Position numbers and translations under genes: made by a program. The notes beneath the pieces are model-generated. The model was not told where the DNA came from and searched no databases. It was given only the letters and a program-made list of their open reading frames with translations. Shown here one piece after another: positions 9,809 through 32,495 of a DNA stretch of 64,000 nt; positions within the stretch are counted from its first letter, which is position 1, and every line of letters starts with the position of its first letter. The stretch covers positions 1,655,565-1,719,564 of the forward strand of contig NC_067202.1 of NCBI RefSeq assembly GCF_000699445.3, read 5' to 3'. The stretch is from Schistosoma haematobium (taxonomy: Eukaryota > Platyhelminthes > Trematoda > Strigeidida > Schistosomatidae).

Positions 9809-11808
9809 TTATATCCATATAGGTAAATTTATACCGTATCAACTATACTGCTTTTAAGGCTTCTGCTACACTGGTCGTCTTCTCCTGCATTTGTTTTTGT
9901 GTGTACGATAGAAAAGTCAGCTCATCTGCGAAGTCTAGATTATCCTGCTGCACCCTAGCTGTCCACTGTATCTTGTGCTTCTCCCCGGATCTTAACATTT
10001 TCATAATCCAGTTGATCACTAAGAGAAAAAGAAAGGCTGACAGTAAGCACCTTTACCTAACACTGGTCTTTACTTCGAATGAGTCTGTCAAGTAAACATT
10101 AATTACTTGTTAATTATAGTTTAAACTTGATCTAATCGTTATGTATTAGATTCATTCATTATGTTCTGAAAGTTGTTCCTCTAGAGATCCTTTATTGAAT
10201 GTTTTAATCAATAATAATTATTGATTGGATGAATTGTGTTTCAAATTCTGATTTTCGATATTTGTTAACCTTTTACCAACTATTTTCCTCCTTTACTCTC
10301 CCTCACGGTGTTGTTGTTGTTGTTGATGACGAGGATGATGATGACGACGATGATAAGAATGATCTGAATTCCAATGATCTTCAACAACATACACGTATAG
10401 TAGTAAAATCTAAATTGTTTTCATATATCAGTTTATTAGAGAATTTTATTTATTACACCAAATAACATATGATTAGATAGAAACGAAGTAATCAACAATG
10501 AATGACGTCTAAATAAGTTAGGGTATTAGTTACGTATTATAAAGTCTTCAAGTATCCTTGTTAAATACATTTTTCTAATAATTTCAAATCATTTTATTGG
10601 AGTGTAACAATTCAAACTTAGTTTTAATGGTACTAAGTTCGAGTCCTGGAGTGAATATCAACTTTAGGATGCAGGTACATCTAGTTGACGAGTCCCAAAT
10701 AGGATGAGATGTGCGTCATGAATTCTACTGTTAGCTAATAGCCACTTTTGGTTTAAGGAGATTGTAAAATTCTCATAGTTTAGATCATGGGCCGATCCTA
10801 ACTGGACCACTGGTGAGGATATGCTCACCAGAGAATTGCTTCCCAGGTCCGATTCCCGGTGAACAGGGATGAAATAAACTCTTAACACAGTGTTTACTAT
10901 TGAAAACTTACTGGCAGTAAAGGCCTCTAAAAAGCCAGACAGATAGCTTCACTGTCACACTGTAATGATCTTTCGACTTGCTAAAACTTACGGACTGTCG
11001 AATAACTTGTTAAGTGACTAAATTGTAGCTGTCACTTAATCAGTTACGTTCATTAGATCACTGATATGGTATGCATGTTCGATCATTCTGGTTCTAACTT
11101 CATCAGTCCCCTTAGCCATTTTTATACCTGCAATTCTATATGTAACTTTATTCAGTCAGGAAGTTCCATGGTAATTGAACACTGATGTGAAGACTAATGA
11201 AATAAAATCCAATCAAAGCCAATCCACCTTCATAATCAAAGCTTCTCAGCAGTTGGCCAATTAGTTTCCAGCAATCACAAAAACCGAACCTGTTTTTTTG
11301 TTAGTTAATCTTGTCACAAATTCATTGTATCCCAGATCATTGATGTTGTATTAGACCGTGAGGTTGATTTGGATAGTACAATGCATATCGATTCCCTGAA
11401 GACTGCAGGTTTTTTTTCTGACAAATGCTTATCCTTAAATGAAGTCTCAATGTCAAACTGTAGGTGAAAATTTATAAACCGTGTATCAGTTATCCATCCA
11501 CCTACTCAAGGTTTTAGACTACATGTCCTTATGTGAATCAGAAAGACAATGATTTTTGTGAATCATAATTCTATTTGGAAAATCAACCATCCTATTCATT
11601 TCAGTCTTCTAATTTAGTTTACTGAATTTTGGCGTATTGTATAAAATGTATATCATAATTGGATCGGACAGTAGATACATAACAGGAACTTGATTCGTAT
11701 ATATTATTCAACAGTCAATTATCAGACTGCTGTAGTCATTTTTCAACTAATAAACAAATTAGAAAGGAGTTATGTGAATATTATAGTAATTTGATAGTTG
11801 AATTCATG
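9809..11808. other. Intergenic stretch with an acidic low-complexity ORF
   Basis: It contains the Sm-alpha-like copy at 10630-10910. A 78-codon plus ORF (10229-10465) owes its VVVVVDDEDDDDDDD run to simple GTT and GAT repeats. Nothing else is supported. Confidence 0.5.
10630..10910 (+). mobile_element. Sm-alpha-type hammerhead SINE, diverged
   Basis: GTTCGAGTCCTGGAGTG leads to a ribozyme near 10668-10730 with TTGACGAGTCCCAAATAGGA but GAGA for GAAA. About 120 bp further lies a second tRNA-like segment (GGACCACTGG, B-box GGTCCGATTCCC). Confidence 0.6.
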
Positions 11809-11821
11809 AATTGATTAAAGC

Positions 11822-12306
11822 CCCCAAATGCCCTGGTACGACCAAGGGTTGGGAGAGTCAGCTCTCCCTCTCAAAATGCTCTCACATGGCCACACGTACA
11901 CAGCCACTTCCTGGGAAGTCCTACTCACTGCCTTCTCGCACCACGGGTGATGTTTACGGAATCAAGAGGACAAAAAGCGAATATCCTACGCTTTGACCAG
12001 GTTGGTGGATCCACCTATGAGAGTTGAAAAACCCTGATTCCAAACCAATGGTGTACATGGGCTCCAGGATCCTGAGGGAACAAATGGTGTATGGACCTAT
12101 TGTTGGTCACTGTAGCGCTGCTTCACTATCTTGTGGATTAGACCTCCAGGTCAAAGGCTTGAGGAGTGGCTCACTAAGAAAACCATGTGCTTCGGTTTGG
12201 GTGCCCGGACAGTATTCCAACCCTCACACAAATCGAATGATTTATGCGACGCATATGTATTTAGTGCCTCTTTGTACTAATGTTAATATGTTTAAATAAA
12301 TTACTT
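11822..12306 (+). repeat. Interspersed repeat R-A with 13-bp target duplication
   Basis: The copy runs from CCCCAAATGCCCTGGTACG to a TTTAAATAAATTAC tail. The 13 bases AATTGATTAAAGC flank it (11809-11821 and 12307-12319). They belong to the end of a hammerhead SINE, so R-A inserted into that SINE. Confidence 0.8.
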
Positions 12307-12445
12307 AATTGATTAAAGCTAGATCACCATGGAAAACCTAGAAGTACTGGACAACCATTTCGTCCTAGTACGGGACTCCTCTGCAGTGTGCATCCACGAT
12401 AAGTCCTGGGCTCGAATTCCGCAAGCGGAAACATAGATCCACATT
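12307..12445 (-). mobile_element. Hammerhead SINE 3' portion
   Basis: A minus-strand copy whose 3' end (AATTGATTAAAGCTAGATC on plus) is one side of the R-A insertion at 11822-12306. The hammerhead near 12345-12400 has a perfect helix II and GAAA, but one core base is changed (CAGAGGAG for CTGAGGAG). Confidence 0.7.
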
Positions 12446-12496
12446 GCTAAACAGTCCCATAATAAACAAATCTCTAATAACTGAAATTCACTTTAT

Positions 12497-12944
12497 AGGT
12501 TGGAAGAAAGCTAGGGGCGGACAGACCAAAACATGGCACAAGTCCATAAAGTCACTGACAAGTGGTCTGAGTCATGTCGGTAGGTGTAGACTACGTGGTT
12601 GGGGACCGCGAGATGATAGCAACCGATGGTTAGAGACCCTGAATGACATGGGTCAAAATCGTTTGCAATGGCGCAGGTGCATCTACTCTTTGTGTTCTCC
12701 CAAATTTTGATCTCCTTATTCCACCTTGTCTCTTTTTTTTCTCCTCTCAAATTTATTTCACTGTATTATACTCTTTAAGTAACATCTCCAAACACTAATC
12801 TTCCCGATTACTGCTTATACTCTTTTTACCTCTTCTACTACGGGATTTGAATCGACCACTGCATCTCTGTGCTAATGTGGTGTGGCAACTCGAACTGATG
12901 TACGTACGTACGAAGTTCTACGTTGTTACTGACTGACTGACTTT
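12497..12944 (+). mobile_element. Non-LTR retrotransposon 3' end, family W with GACT tail
   Basis: It encodes GWKKARGGQTKTWHKSIKS and GRCRLRGWGPRDDSNRWLET, then QNRLQWRRCIYSL, the conserved C-terminal end of a schistosome reverse transcriptase. A roughly 230-bp 3' UTR ends in ACTGACTGACT repeats. Confidence 0.7.
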
Positions 12945-13604
12945 TATATCTATTTATTTTTGATAAATACAACATCATATATTATTAGATTGTAATTTGC
13001 AATTTTATATCTAACTTAAAAACGATTGCCAATACTACTTAAAATAACTAATTATTGTATTCCAATTTGGATGTAGGTATTTTGTTACCAGGAGAGAAAA
13101 AAAACCGAAAAAAAAGATATTTCTTCAAGGTCAATGATTATTTACAAATTGTATCATCATGAAATTAAAGTTCATTTACTGATCTGTTTTAAGTCAAAGG
13201 AGATTAGTTGAAGCAAACAAGAAAACAAAAAAAAATAAAATGCCTGTTTTCAACAGTATCTAACACCCCTTTCTCCTCCCCTCCCACCACTTTTACATTA
13301 AAGAACACTATGTGAAACAAATCACCTGTTTTGAATAATATCTAACATCCCCCCTCTCTTCCAACCGGTTTACACTAAACAACACTATATGAGAGAAAAA
13401 AAATGATGATGATCTACAATCACTACTCTATTTAATCATGAGTGGGTGTCTTATTATGAGAAACAATAACAACAACAACAAAAATTCCATACAAAACAAT
13501 TTTGGCCATAAATAAATAATAGAAGTGTACTTTTACTTGTAACTATTCGAAAATAAGTATAATACGTTATTACGTAATCATTAATACGTTCACTCATTAA
13601 GAAG

Positions 13605-13968
13605 ATGAAAAGCGAATGTCTGACGCCTTAACCGGGTTAATGGATACGAAGAGTCCACGTAGGGCAGTTGGAAAACCCTGATTCCAAACCAATGGTCCAC
13701 ATGAGATCCAATATCTTGAAGGAACAAATGAAGTATGAACCAATTGTTGGTCACTGGTTACCATGGGATCGCATCTCCTGACGTTGCTACACTGCTTTGT
13801 GGATCAGACCTTTAGGTCAAAGACTTGGGGTGTGACCTTCTAAGAAGATCACCTGTTTCGGTTTGGGCGCCCGGGCAGTATCCTAGCCCTCACACAAATC
13901 GAATAGAGTGTGGCGCATATGTATTTGGTGCCTCCTTGTACTAATGTTTGTGTGTTTAAATAAATAAA
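13605..13968 (+). repeat. Interspersed repeat R-A, 5'-truncated
   Basis: It starts at GATGAAAAGCGAATGTC and ends TTTGTGTGTTTAAATAAATA. 5' truncation with a constant 3' end fits retroposition. Confidence 0.75.
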
Positions 13969-14764
13969 TAATACTAGTTTCATCATGAGAGTTTGATAGT
14001 GATGTGAACAAAGAAACATAGAAATCATGATAAACAATGGAAATTACTTCATTAACATTCATTTCTCTCCTTAGCTTAATCTACAAATCATAAGTTTTCA
14101 TTTGATGTATATTTCATTGCTATAATTTTTGTTGTCCAAATACTATTGTAATTTAAACGTAACATTTTGTACTTTCTTCATTGCTTGTACGTTGTGGTCG
14201 TGTTCTTCATCTATATTTACACTAATCTGAATCAGGAATAAATCGAGTAGTGTTCCAGTTGACTTGTTTTCTCTTTCGTGCGCGCTCTTGTCAATCAATC
14301 AGATGATAGAATAGTTTTCATCTGCTTACCCAAGGCAGTTACTCTTACTTCAAACTCACATGTTTCTAGCCTCAAAGATGAACTAGTTAGCCTATTGTTT
14401 CAATGCCTTAATCGAGATTGAGACAAGTTATCTTCTGTATATTAGAGGGTAGATAGATCAAGGACGTAATAGATAGTATTATTAGACTCGAACAAGTATA
14501 ATTTCATGACAACTATGTAAACCTTAATGTAACTTTGAACAGATCTGTGTACTCAATTTTGAGTTATCACTTGTTGATATGAATGGTAGTGGTTATATGC
14601 AGTTCATCAATTGAAACCTTACGTATGTTGGGTCAGGGTTTATATCTACAATTGAATAGTTAAAAGTCATGTTACACAGTCGACATATTCGGATTTCTTT
14701 TTTTCTAAATAAAAGAAACATCACTGAAGATAGTTAACTATGAGAAATAATCTTCTGTCTTTAT

Positions 14765-14890
14765 ACCTTGAAATGACTTCAAGGACTGATGACACGTTTT
14801 GGTTTGACCGCCCCTAACTTTCTTCTAACTATCTCTAATACTAGTCAGAGTTGCACGTCGTGGTAATCAGTGTTCAAGCATAATAAGTCT
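14765..14890 (-). mobile_element. Family W 3' fragment, minus
   Basis: On the minus strand AGAAAGTTAGGGGCGGTC is followed by AACCAAAACGTG, which corresponds to KKVRGGQTKT of family W. Upstream residues are consistent with the LPRRA region. Confidence 0.55.
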
Positions 14891-15249
14891 TTGATAATCT
14901 ATTTTTCATAGAAGAAATTGGTGTTCTAAGAGAAGTTCTTAATGGTAATGATATGATGAAATCTTAATTGTTAAGATTAATGAATCGAATAGTAATTGAT
15001 GAAAGACCATACAATGACTAAGTGATGGATATTCACGAGACTGTATTTTTAATGTATAGTCATACAATAGAATAAGTGGAAGTCGAAGACAAGATCACTT
15101 GACAGATGAATAGAATCTTTTATATAAGAAAATAATATGTTTATTTAATAGAATATGAATATACAATGAACATGATGATATTGTCATAGGTGGTTAAAGA
15201 GAATCAGATCATATTCTCCAGTATAAATTAGGATTGAATTTGAAGCACA

Positions 15250-15340
15250 GTTAGATGGTAGCTAATAGAAGAATCCAGGACGCGCGTTTCGGCCTATTTG
15301 GAACTCGTCATCTGGATGCACCTGAATCTTAGAATGGATA
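15250..15340 (-). mobile_element. Sm-alpha-type hammerhead, minus copy
   Basis: On the minus strand: GCATCCAG-ATGACGAG-TTCCAAATAGGCC-GAAAC-GCGCGTC-CTGGATTC. Helix I (CATCCAG/CTGGATT) and GAAAC-GCGCGTC are preserved; the first core C is A. It abuts a plus copy. Confidence 0.68.
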
Positions 15341-15650
15341 TTCACTCTGAGACTCAAGGCAATATCGAGGTAATCCGCTCAGGATGTATATATGTCAAAA
15401 GAAACTTTATGAATTTCAAAGCGAAAGGTACTGGATTCGAGTTCAGGAGTGAATATGAACTTTGGAATGCAGGGACAAGTTGCAAATAGAACGAAAGACA
15501 ATCATTCTTGATTCTACTGCTAGCCTCCATCCATTTCTCCTTAAAATTCTTATGACTTACTGGCAATATTGAGACAATCCACACAGGATACAAATATGCC
15601 AATAAGAGATTGATCCATTACAATTCTAAACATTAATGGAAGGATACAAA
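15341..15650 (+). mobile_element. Sm-alpha-type hammerhead SINE, plus copy with partial duplication
   Basis: It holds GGCAATATCGAGGTAATC, GGATTCGAGTTCAGGAG (B-box-like), a degraded ribozyme (15455-15520), and again GGCAATATTGAGACAATCC with a 3' end reading ATTGATCCATTACAATTC. It abuts the 3' end of SNRNP48. Confidence 0.6.
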
Positions 15651-15709
15651 CAACCAATACAAAAACAAATTTCTTTCTGTTAGAATAATGAAAACCAGGA
15701 CTGAAATGT

Positions 15710-26790
<11,081 letters not shown>

Positions 26791-27159
26791 ATTCAAGATA
26801 CACAACGAACTATGAACTTTTTGTCCAAGGCCATCAGTTAATATGAGCGCTAATCTATCTTTACAGATTAGCTCGCATAAACCAATTGATTTCTTTGAAC
26901 TTGATTCTTCATGTTACGGTACGATTCTAGATCTTTGCTATCCTCTGTTTTTTGTGGTTAAGCTACCTAGCTACATTGATACTGATGAATTGTGACCTAA
27001 TATTTCTTGATTATGAACGAGTGTATTTATTCTAGGGCTTCTAAATTGCTAGGACCAGCAATTATCACATTACCAGGTTGGAGTTTGGTTTATTTCAGAA
27101 TGAAACGCTTCAAAAGTAGGAAGCTGTGGATAGAAAACAAGATAAATGTCCGGATAAGT

Positions 27160-28780
27160 AAGTTAAGGTGCGCTAATTAAAAGGACAGTGGTAAATTCTA
27201 TTGTTCAGTCTTCAGTAATAAGGATAGTAGGTTGGTGAACCTGTATTAATCCTGACACATCGCTTTCCAGTGATGGTCCAGCTTCTCCTTAAAATTATTC
27301 ACTGATGGGGCTGATACCACTTGTTTGGGTAAACCGTTCCAATCATTGGCTACTCGATGAGAAAAACGGGACCTCACTTTAAGTTTATGAACCTTCTTGT
27401 TATGACCTCGGAGATTATTAGTGCTGGAGGGAGCAAAAAGATAAGACATATTAACACCCAAATCATAATTAAAGATACGAAATGCCAGTATTAGGTCACC
27501 TCGTGTCCTACGATACGACAAGGGGAAAAGGTTCATGCGTTTTAAACGCTCATCGTAAGGGAGTCTAGAAAGACCCTTCACTAATTTCGTTCCCACATGC
27601 TGGACACGCTCAAGGGAGTTAGTATCCTTTACCAGACACGGACTAGCTGCTTGGATACAGTATTCTAAATGTGGTCTAACATATATGGTATATAAAATCC
27701 GAAACGTTTCCTCGTCAAAAGATTTGAACGCTCGGCGAAGTGACCATAACTCACGGAAAACTTTGACAGCGGCTGCTTTGCAATGCGTAGTTGTTTTTAA
27801 ATCATGGCTTAAAACTACTCCTAAGTCTTTATGCTTTTGAACGCATAGAAGAGGTTTACCCTCAATAGTATAACGGTAACTATTACCGTAACCGATGTGC
27901 ATTAGCACACTCTTCCTAGGACTGATTTCCAAGACCCAACCTCGAGCCCATCTAACTAACTCGTCTAAGTCAGCTTGAAGATCCAGATGATCAGCCTCAC
28001 TTTTTATTGTTCGCCAGATTTTTACGTCATCCGCAAACAATGATGTCGACGAGCTAAGCAACAGCGGAAACTCATTAACGTAGAGAAGGAAGACTAGAGG
28101 GCCTAAGATGGTGCCTTGGGGTACACCACTTTTGACCGGCTTCCAATCGGATAGCGTTCCGTTGACCCTCACTCTCTGTCTGCAGTCACATAAGAAGTTT
28201 CCTATCCACTCCTGTACAGTACCCAATATTCCGGAGTTCGTGAGCTTCTGCATATGACCTACGTGTGAAACCTTGTCAAATGCTTTGCTAAAATCTATGA
28301 ATATCACACCGACAGACAGACCGTTATCTAGGGCTGCTGTCCAATCCTCTCTCGCAATAAACAAGTTAGTCAAGCATGAACGCTTGTTACGAAATCCGCG
28401 TTGCTCAGGAGCTAACGGATTGTGTAAATTTATCTGACTTAGCAACCTAACCCGAATTATCTTTTCAAGTAACTTAAAGACTATGCAGGTTAGACTGACA
28501 GGCCGGTAGTTAGATACTATCTGTCTCTGACCGTTCTCAAATATAGGACTGACTAAAGCGTCCTTCCAATCTCTTGGGAGTTGAGCGAGTAGAGGGGACA
28601 TGTTGAAGTGTGTCGCGAGCGGTTTTGAAATAATGTCCGCAAGAGATGACAGCAACCGTGAATGTAACCCGTCAGGGCCCGGTATCTTACCAGCTTTGAG
28701 GTTAGTTATCAACGGAAGGACAGTTTCCCCAGTCACCTGTACAGATTCAATCGTAGGTATCATTGTTTCGATCGTTTATT
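27160..28780 (-). mobile_element. 5'-truncated CR1-like element
   Basis: The element body is the RT frame plus about 80 bases of 3' sequence. The 5' break lies just before the RT palm domain, as expected from incomplete target-primed reverse transcription. Exact ends and a target duplication could not be read. The unbroken frame suggests a younger insertion than the other CR1 pieces in the window. Confidence 0.75.
27246..28763 (-). CDS. CR1-like non-LTR retrotransposon reverse transcriptase, 5'-truncated but open
   Basis: This 505-residue frame has no internal stop. It holds all core RT motifs: PGPDG (28-32), YRPVSLT (86-92), DFSKAFD (157-163, motif A aspartate), SGVPQG (212-217), FADD (243-246, catalytic pair) and LGVVLS (314-319). 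The family C-terminal region follows (FRILYTIYVRPHLEYC, LPYDERLKRMNLFPLSYRRTRGD). The apurinic endonuclease domain and ORF1 are absent. A TAA lies in frame a few codons upstream of the ATG, which is therefore only the first Met of the truncated frame. It sits head-to-head with the CR1 copy at 35737 across the LTR array. It would reverse-transcribe element RNA at a nicked target, but cannot be autonomous as it stands. Confidence 0.88.
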   Translation of the reverse strand: MIPTIESVQVTGETVLPLITNLKAGKIPGPDGLHSRLLSSLADIISKPLATHFNMSPLLAQLPRDWKDALVSPIFENGQRQIVSNYRPVSLTCIVFKLLEKIIRVRLLSQINLHNPLAPEQRGFRNKRSCLTNLFIAREDWTAALDNGLSVGVIFIDFSKAFDKVSHVGHMQKLTNSGILGTVQEWIGNFLCDCRQRVRVNGTLSDWKPVKSGVPQGTILGPLVFLLYVNEFPLLLSSSTSLFADDVKIWRTIKSEADHLDLQADLDELVRWARGWVLEISPRKSVLMHIGYGNSYRYTIEGKPLLCVQKHKDLGVVLSHDLKTTTHCKAAAVKVFRELWSLRRAFKSFDEETFRILYTIYVRPHLEYCIQAASPCLVKDTNSLERVQHVGTKLVKGLSRLPYDERLKRMNLFPLSYRRTRGDLILAFRIFNYDLGVNMSYLFAPSSTNNLRGHNKKVHKLKVRSRFSHRVANDWNGLPKQVVSAPSVNNFKEKLDHHWKAMCQD

Positions 28781-28843
28781 ATGTATCAAGGCTAGTGTTT
28801 TCACTTTAATTGAATTTATTTCAGTTAAAGTATTTGGTTAGAG

Positions 28844-29256
28844 TGTAGAATTATGGTCTACTATTATATTAGTACTGCTCTAATAATAGACCTAATCCCA
28901 AAATTGTAGATTTGTCATGATATAACTGCCTAATCCATAAGATCTTACGTGGAAGTCACACCACCGACTACACCAACTCACTGTATCGCATCAATTACCA
29001 ATACATGATGTAGAACAAGGTTAGGCTAGAGAAAGAACAATATATTTAATATGAATAGAAGATATAAGGTAACATTCAGATGGACCACGCCTGCATGGTC
29101 GAGCCATGCCATCCGATCAACTCAGTCTATTCAATTCATTGTTCGCGCCTTCTCCATTCTTAGGTATTTCTCCGTGTTAAATATTGAATATCTATTTTCT
29201 CAATAGTCTTGTGTTCAGCTTTGAAGATTGTATGGTTATGGTCCAATGCCACTACA
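28844..29256. repeat. 413-bp LTR-like repeat, copy 1
   Basis: It starts TGTAG and ends CTACA and is essentially identical to copies 2 and 3. Sequence diverges abruptly before the TG, where flanking DNA of the left CR1 element begins. Confidence 0.65.
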
Positions 29257-32082
29257 CTACTCTCCCACCAGAATCAACGTGATGTTGGTTCGATACCAAA
29301 TTGGATGGGATCGTCGCGCGCCGGAGGTTACCAAGGATAATAGGAATCCTCCGGGTATTGGTAAGCTGAAAGATAAATCAAAAAGAAGGCGGCAGAATCT
29401 GGTCGGGAAATACATGTAATAATTTTAAAATATCTGCCTTCATGCTTAACATGCTTGAAATGAAAATTTGGGTGATTATTTGAGCTATAAAAAATGGGAT
29501 TACAATAATAATAATAATAACAATTCGATGCGTGTTAATAGATGTTGGTTAATAACTTAACGTATAGGTAGTAAGTATTTTGTGTTTAGAAATATTAAAG
29601 TAATGAATATTGTAGAAATGTTAATATTGGTAGTTTTGGTTTAAATTATGAAATCAAATAACGATTATGCCGGTAAGTTGTCCATATGAGTTGAATTCCA
29701 ATTGCATCTGTATTAGTAGGCTAACTGAAGGAACAAAAGTATTACCGTGGAGAAGAATTCCAACTAGTGTTCCAGTTAGTTTGATACGGTTTATTTAGTT
29801 ACGGGGAGATTTTCTCAACCCCGTGTTTACTTGACCGTGATAGAATTTAGTAATACTACTAATACTCATGAATGGTTATCAAGACAAAATTTAAATACGT
29901 GAGTGATAATTATATGAGTTTTAGACAGATAGCTAGAAACAAATCGTTAAACATGAGTGTATTCGTAAGAGACATGCTCTAGACTCAATGTTCTGATTTG
30001 CGATAGACTATTTATTTGTATTTATACTTGCCGGCTGATTGGGCATACAAGTTAGTTGCAAGTATGCAATTTATCATAAGGCGGAATACGGTTTAATTGA
30101 GATATAGTGGTTATAAGTTATTGAAATCAGTTAAGCCTATGTGTCATACTACGAAGTGATGTGGTGCTGCAAGATGTATTTAGCTAAATAAGTTTTTACA
30201 AGATGATTAACAGTGAGTGATGCTCATGTGATTATCAGGAGAACACAAGTTGTAACCAAGAGGAGTACACTCCCAACTCACGTCTATTATAATGGCTTGA
30301 ACCTTAGTTAGTGTTGGGGTAAATTCGACATTGATGTTTTCAGTTTGCAGGAGATTTGCTCGACTGCTTATACTGATTATTTGCATGCATGATTGTGTCG
30401 CTAAACCACCAATTAGACTGACAAGGTTTTGAGATATTTACTGAATGAGCAACTGATAGAGAAACATACTGTAATCATCTGTGATGGATGAAGATAAAAG
30501 AAAAACAACACTAGTGATAATTATAAGTCAATTTGCTGATCGATTTTGTTAATAGTTTCATTAATTTTATCAATCATATTACGTGATTGTCAAGTCATGA
30601 CAATGCTTTATGACGATATCCTGAAACTATTATGTTTAACTAGTTATAGTGTTGAATGAGGATTAGTCAGTGGAAAAATAGGTATTGTTGCTTTAGGTGA
30701 TTCGAAATTATCAGAAATTTGTAACGTTAAAGAATCCGAGACGCCTAATTTAATTATAAATTTTATATCAGAAAGATTCGTTTAGTGTTAATTCTAGTAG
30801 GCTACGGAGTTTTGATTTTAGACGTTTATTTAGCCAACAGCTACCTAGGGATTTAGTTATTTTACTAGTGCAGTTGATAGTACCTAAGTTTTTAATCTTA
30901 TTATCTAAACTATGTTTGCATTTTAGGCTGCTAATATGATAAACCAATCCATAAACCCAAATACGATTAGCAACAACGACTATGATGGGTTTATTGATAA
31001 ATGTTAAAGGCGATTCAGATGATTTCTAAATTCAAAAGATATGAAGATATAGTGTAACGTATGTACGGGCCAGGTTAACATGCAGGTTGTTGACGTATAT
31101 AAAAATTTAAAAATAATGAACATGACCAGGAAAAGTAATTTTAAAGTCAAGACTGCTTATGAAACTTCAGGCAGGAATATGACGCGTTATAAACATTCCA
31201 TAAGAAGTTACTGCATTTAGCCTAGGGACACTTACAAATATGTGGCAAAAGCAACTGGAAAGCATATACATGTTAAGTACAAAAATCGTTAAGTAAAATA
31301 GTTGAACTCGCCTGGATTATTTTTGAAAATTATATTATCCAGTGGACGACATATATATAACGCCATTCGTGAGGAGTAGTAATGATCCAAAAGTATCCAG
31401 AATAAAACATGCAGTATGGCAATTAATTCCAGAGTCCTTGATGCCGTTGACGTTTTTGCCACTCGCTCGGATCAGAACAACCGGATGAATCTAGATAATT
31501 GTGCGGTCACCATTGAACGAGCCATCTAAAATGACCTTATGATTGCAGAAAACTTATGGCTGAAACTCACCGTATGTTTTTAGAGAAGTGTCATCCTTGT
31601 TGTTTGGCAATGGAACTCGAAAATTTGAAATTAGGCAGGCAGTGGTCGGAAGAAAAGATATTACAGGATAGTGCATAGTTTAAAACAGGATGAGGTGATA
31701 AGATAAGGAACACTGAATATTAGATCCAGGTAACTATTTAGTTCTTGCTACATTGTTAGTCAATGTATATTTGCGTTATTTACAGGTCATATTTGCTAGA
31801 GCTTGATGCTTAAACAAGTCTATGTCGCTGAAGCATGTAAATGCTATTAAAGCTTGTTAACGAACCATCAAAGCTAATTAGTTAATATAGACGACCAGTT
31901 TTTATTGTCGATTGAGCTAGTATGTCATGAGAACTAATCAATATAACATTACGATAATACATGTGAGCATTAATCAGGACTGTTAGAATATTGGGGTAAC
32001 ATAAATACAAAATAGATCAAGAATTTAGAATGGAAGTAAGATTAACAATATTAGGTTGCGTTTCTCTAGTCGGGCTTACCAA
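29257..32082. other. Internal region of LTR array, copy 1 (no long ORF)
   Basis: This is 2826 bp of AT-rich DNA with no ORF longer than about 60 codons. A 63-codon basic frame starts inside the preceding LTR (29228-29419) and carries KDKSKRRRQ near its end. It recurs at 32467-32658, but the two copies are too recent for this to show selection. The sequence TGGTTCGATACC about 28 bases after the LTR is the only candidate primer-binding site. I recognise no gag or pol motif. Confidence 0.5.
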
Positions 32083-32495
32083 TGTAGAATTATGGTCTAC
32101 TATTATATTAGTACTGCTCTAATAATAGACCTAATCCCAAAATTGTAGATTTGTCATGATATAACTGCCTAATCCATAAGATCTTACGTGGAAGTCACAC
32201 CACCGACTACACCAACTCACTGTATCGCATCAATTACCAATACATGATGTAGAACAAGGTTAGGCTAGAGAAAGAACAATATATTTAATATGAATAGAAG
32301 ATATAAGGTAACATTCAGATGGACCACGCCTGCATGGTCGAGCCATGCCATCCGATCAACTCAGTCTATTCAATTCATTGTTCGCGCCTTCTCCATTCTT
32401 AGGTATTTCTCCGTGTTAAATATTGAATATCTATTTTCTCAATAGTCTTGTGTTCAGCTTTGAAGATTGTATGGTTATGGTCCAATGCCACTACA
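32083..32495. repeat. 413-bp LTR-like repeat, copy 2 (shared middle)
   Basis: Both flanks are internal sequence of the element, as expected for the shared LTR of a tandem pair. Confidence 0.65.

Larger units (their letters stand above)
12945..15249. other. Intergenic stretch downstream of SNRNP48
   Basis: It holds R-A (13605-13968), a family W fragment (14765-14890) and short A- and CAA-rich tracts. No gene is seen. Confidence 0.55.

Noticed and set aside
10229..10465. Acidic protein exon (Asp-run ORF)
   Set aside because: The Val and Asp runs come from GTT and GAT simple repeats. There is no clear splice acceptor or partner exon.
29228..29419. 63-codon basic ORF, identical at 32467-32658, as a conserved small protein
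   Set aside because: The two copies are part of a recent large duplication, so identity says nothing about selection. The ORF begins with a non-ATG codon inside the LTR-like repeat.
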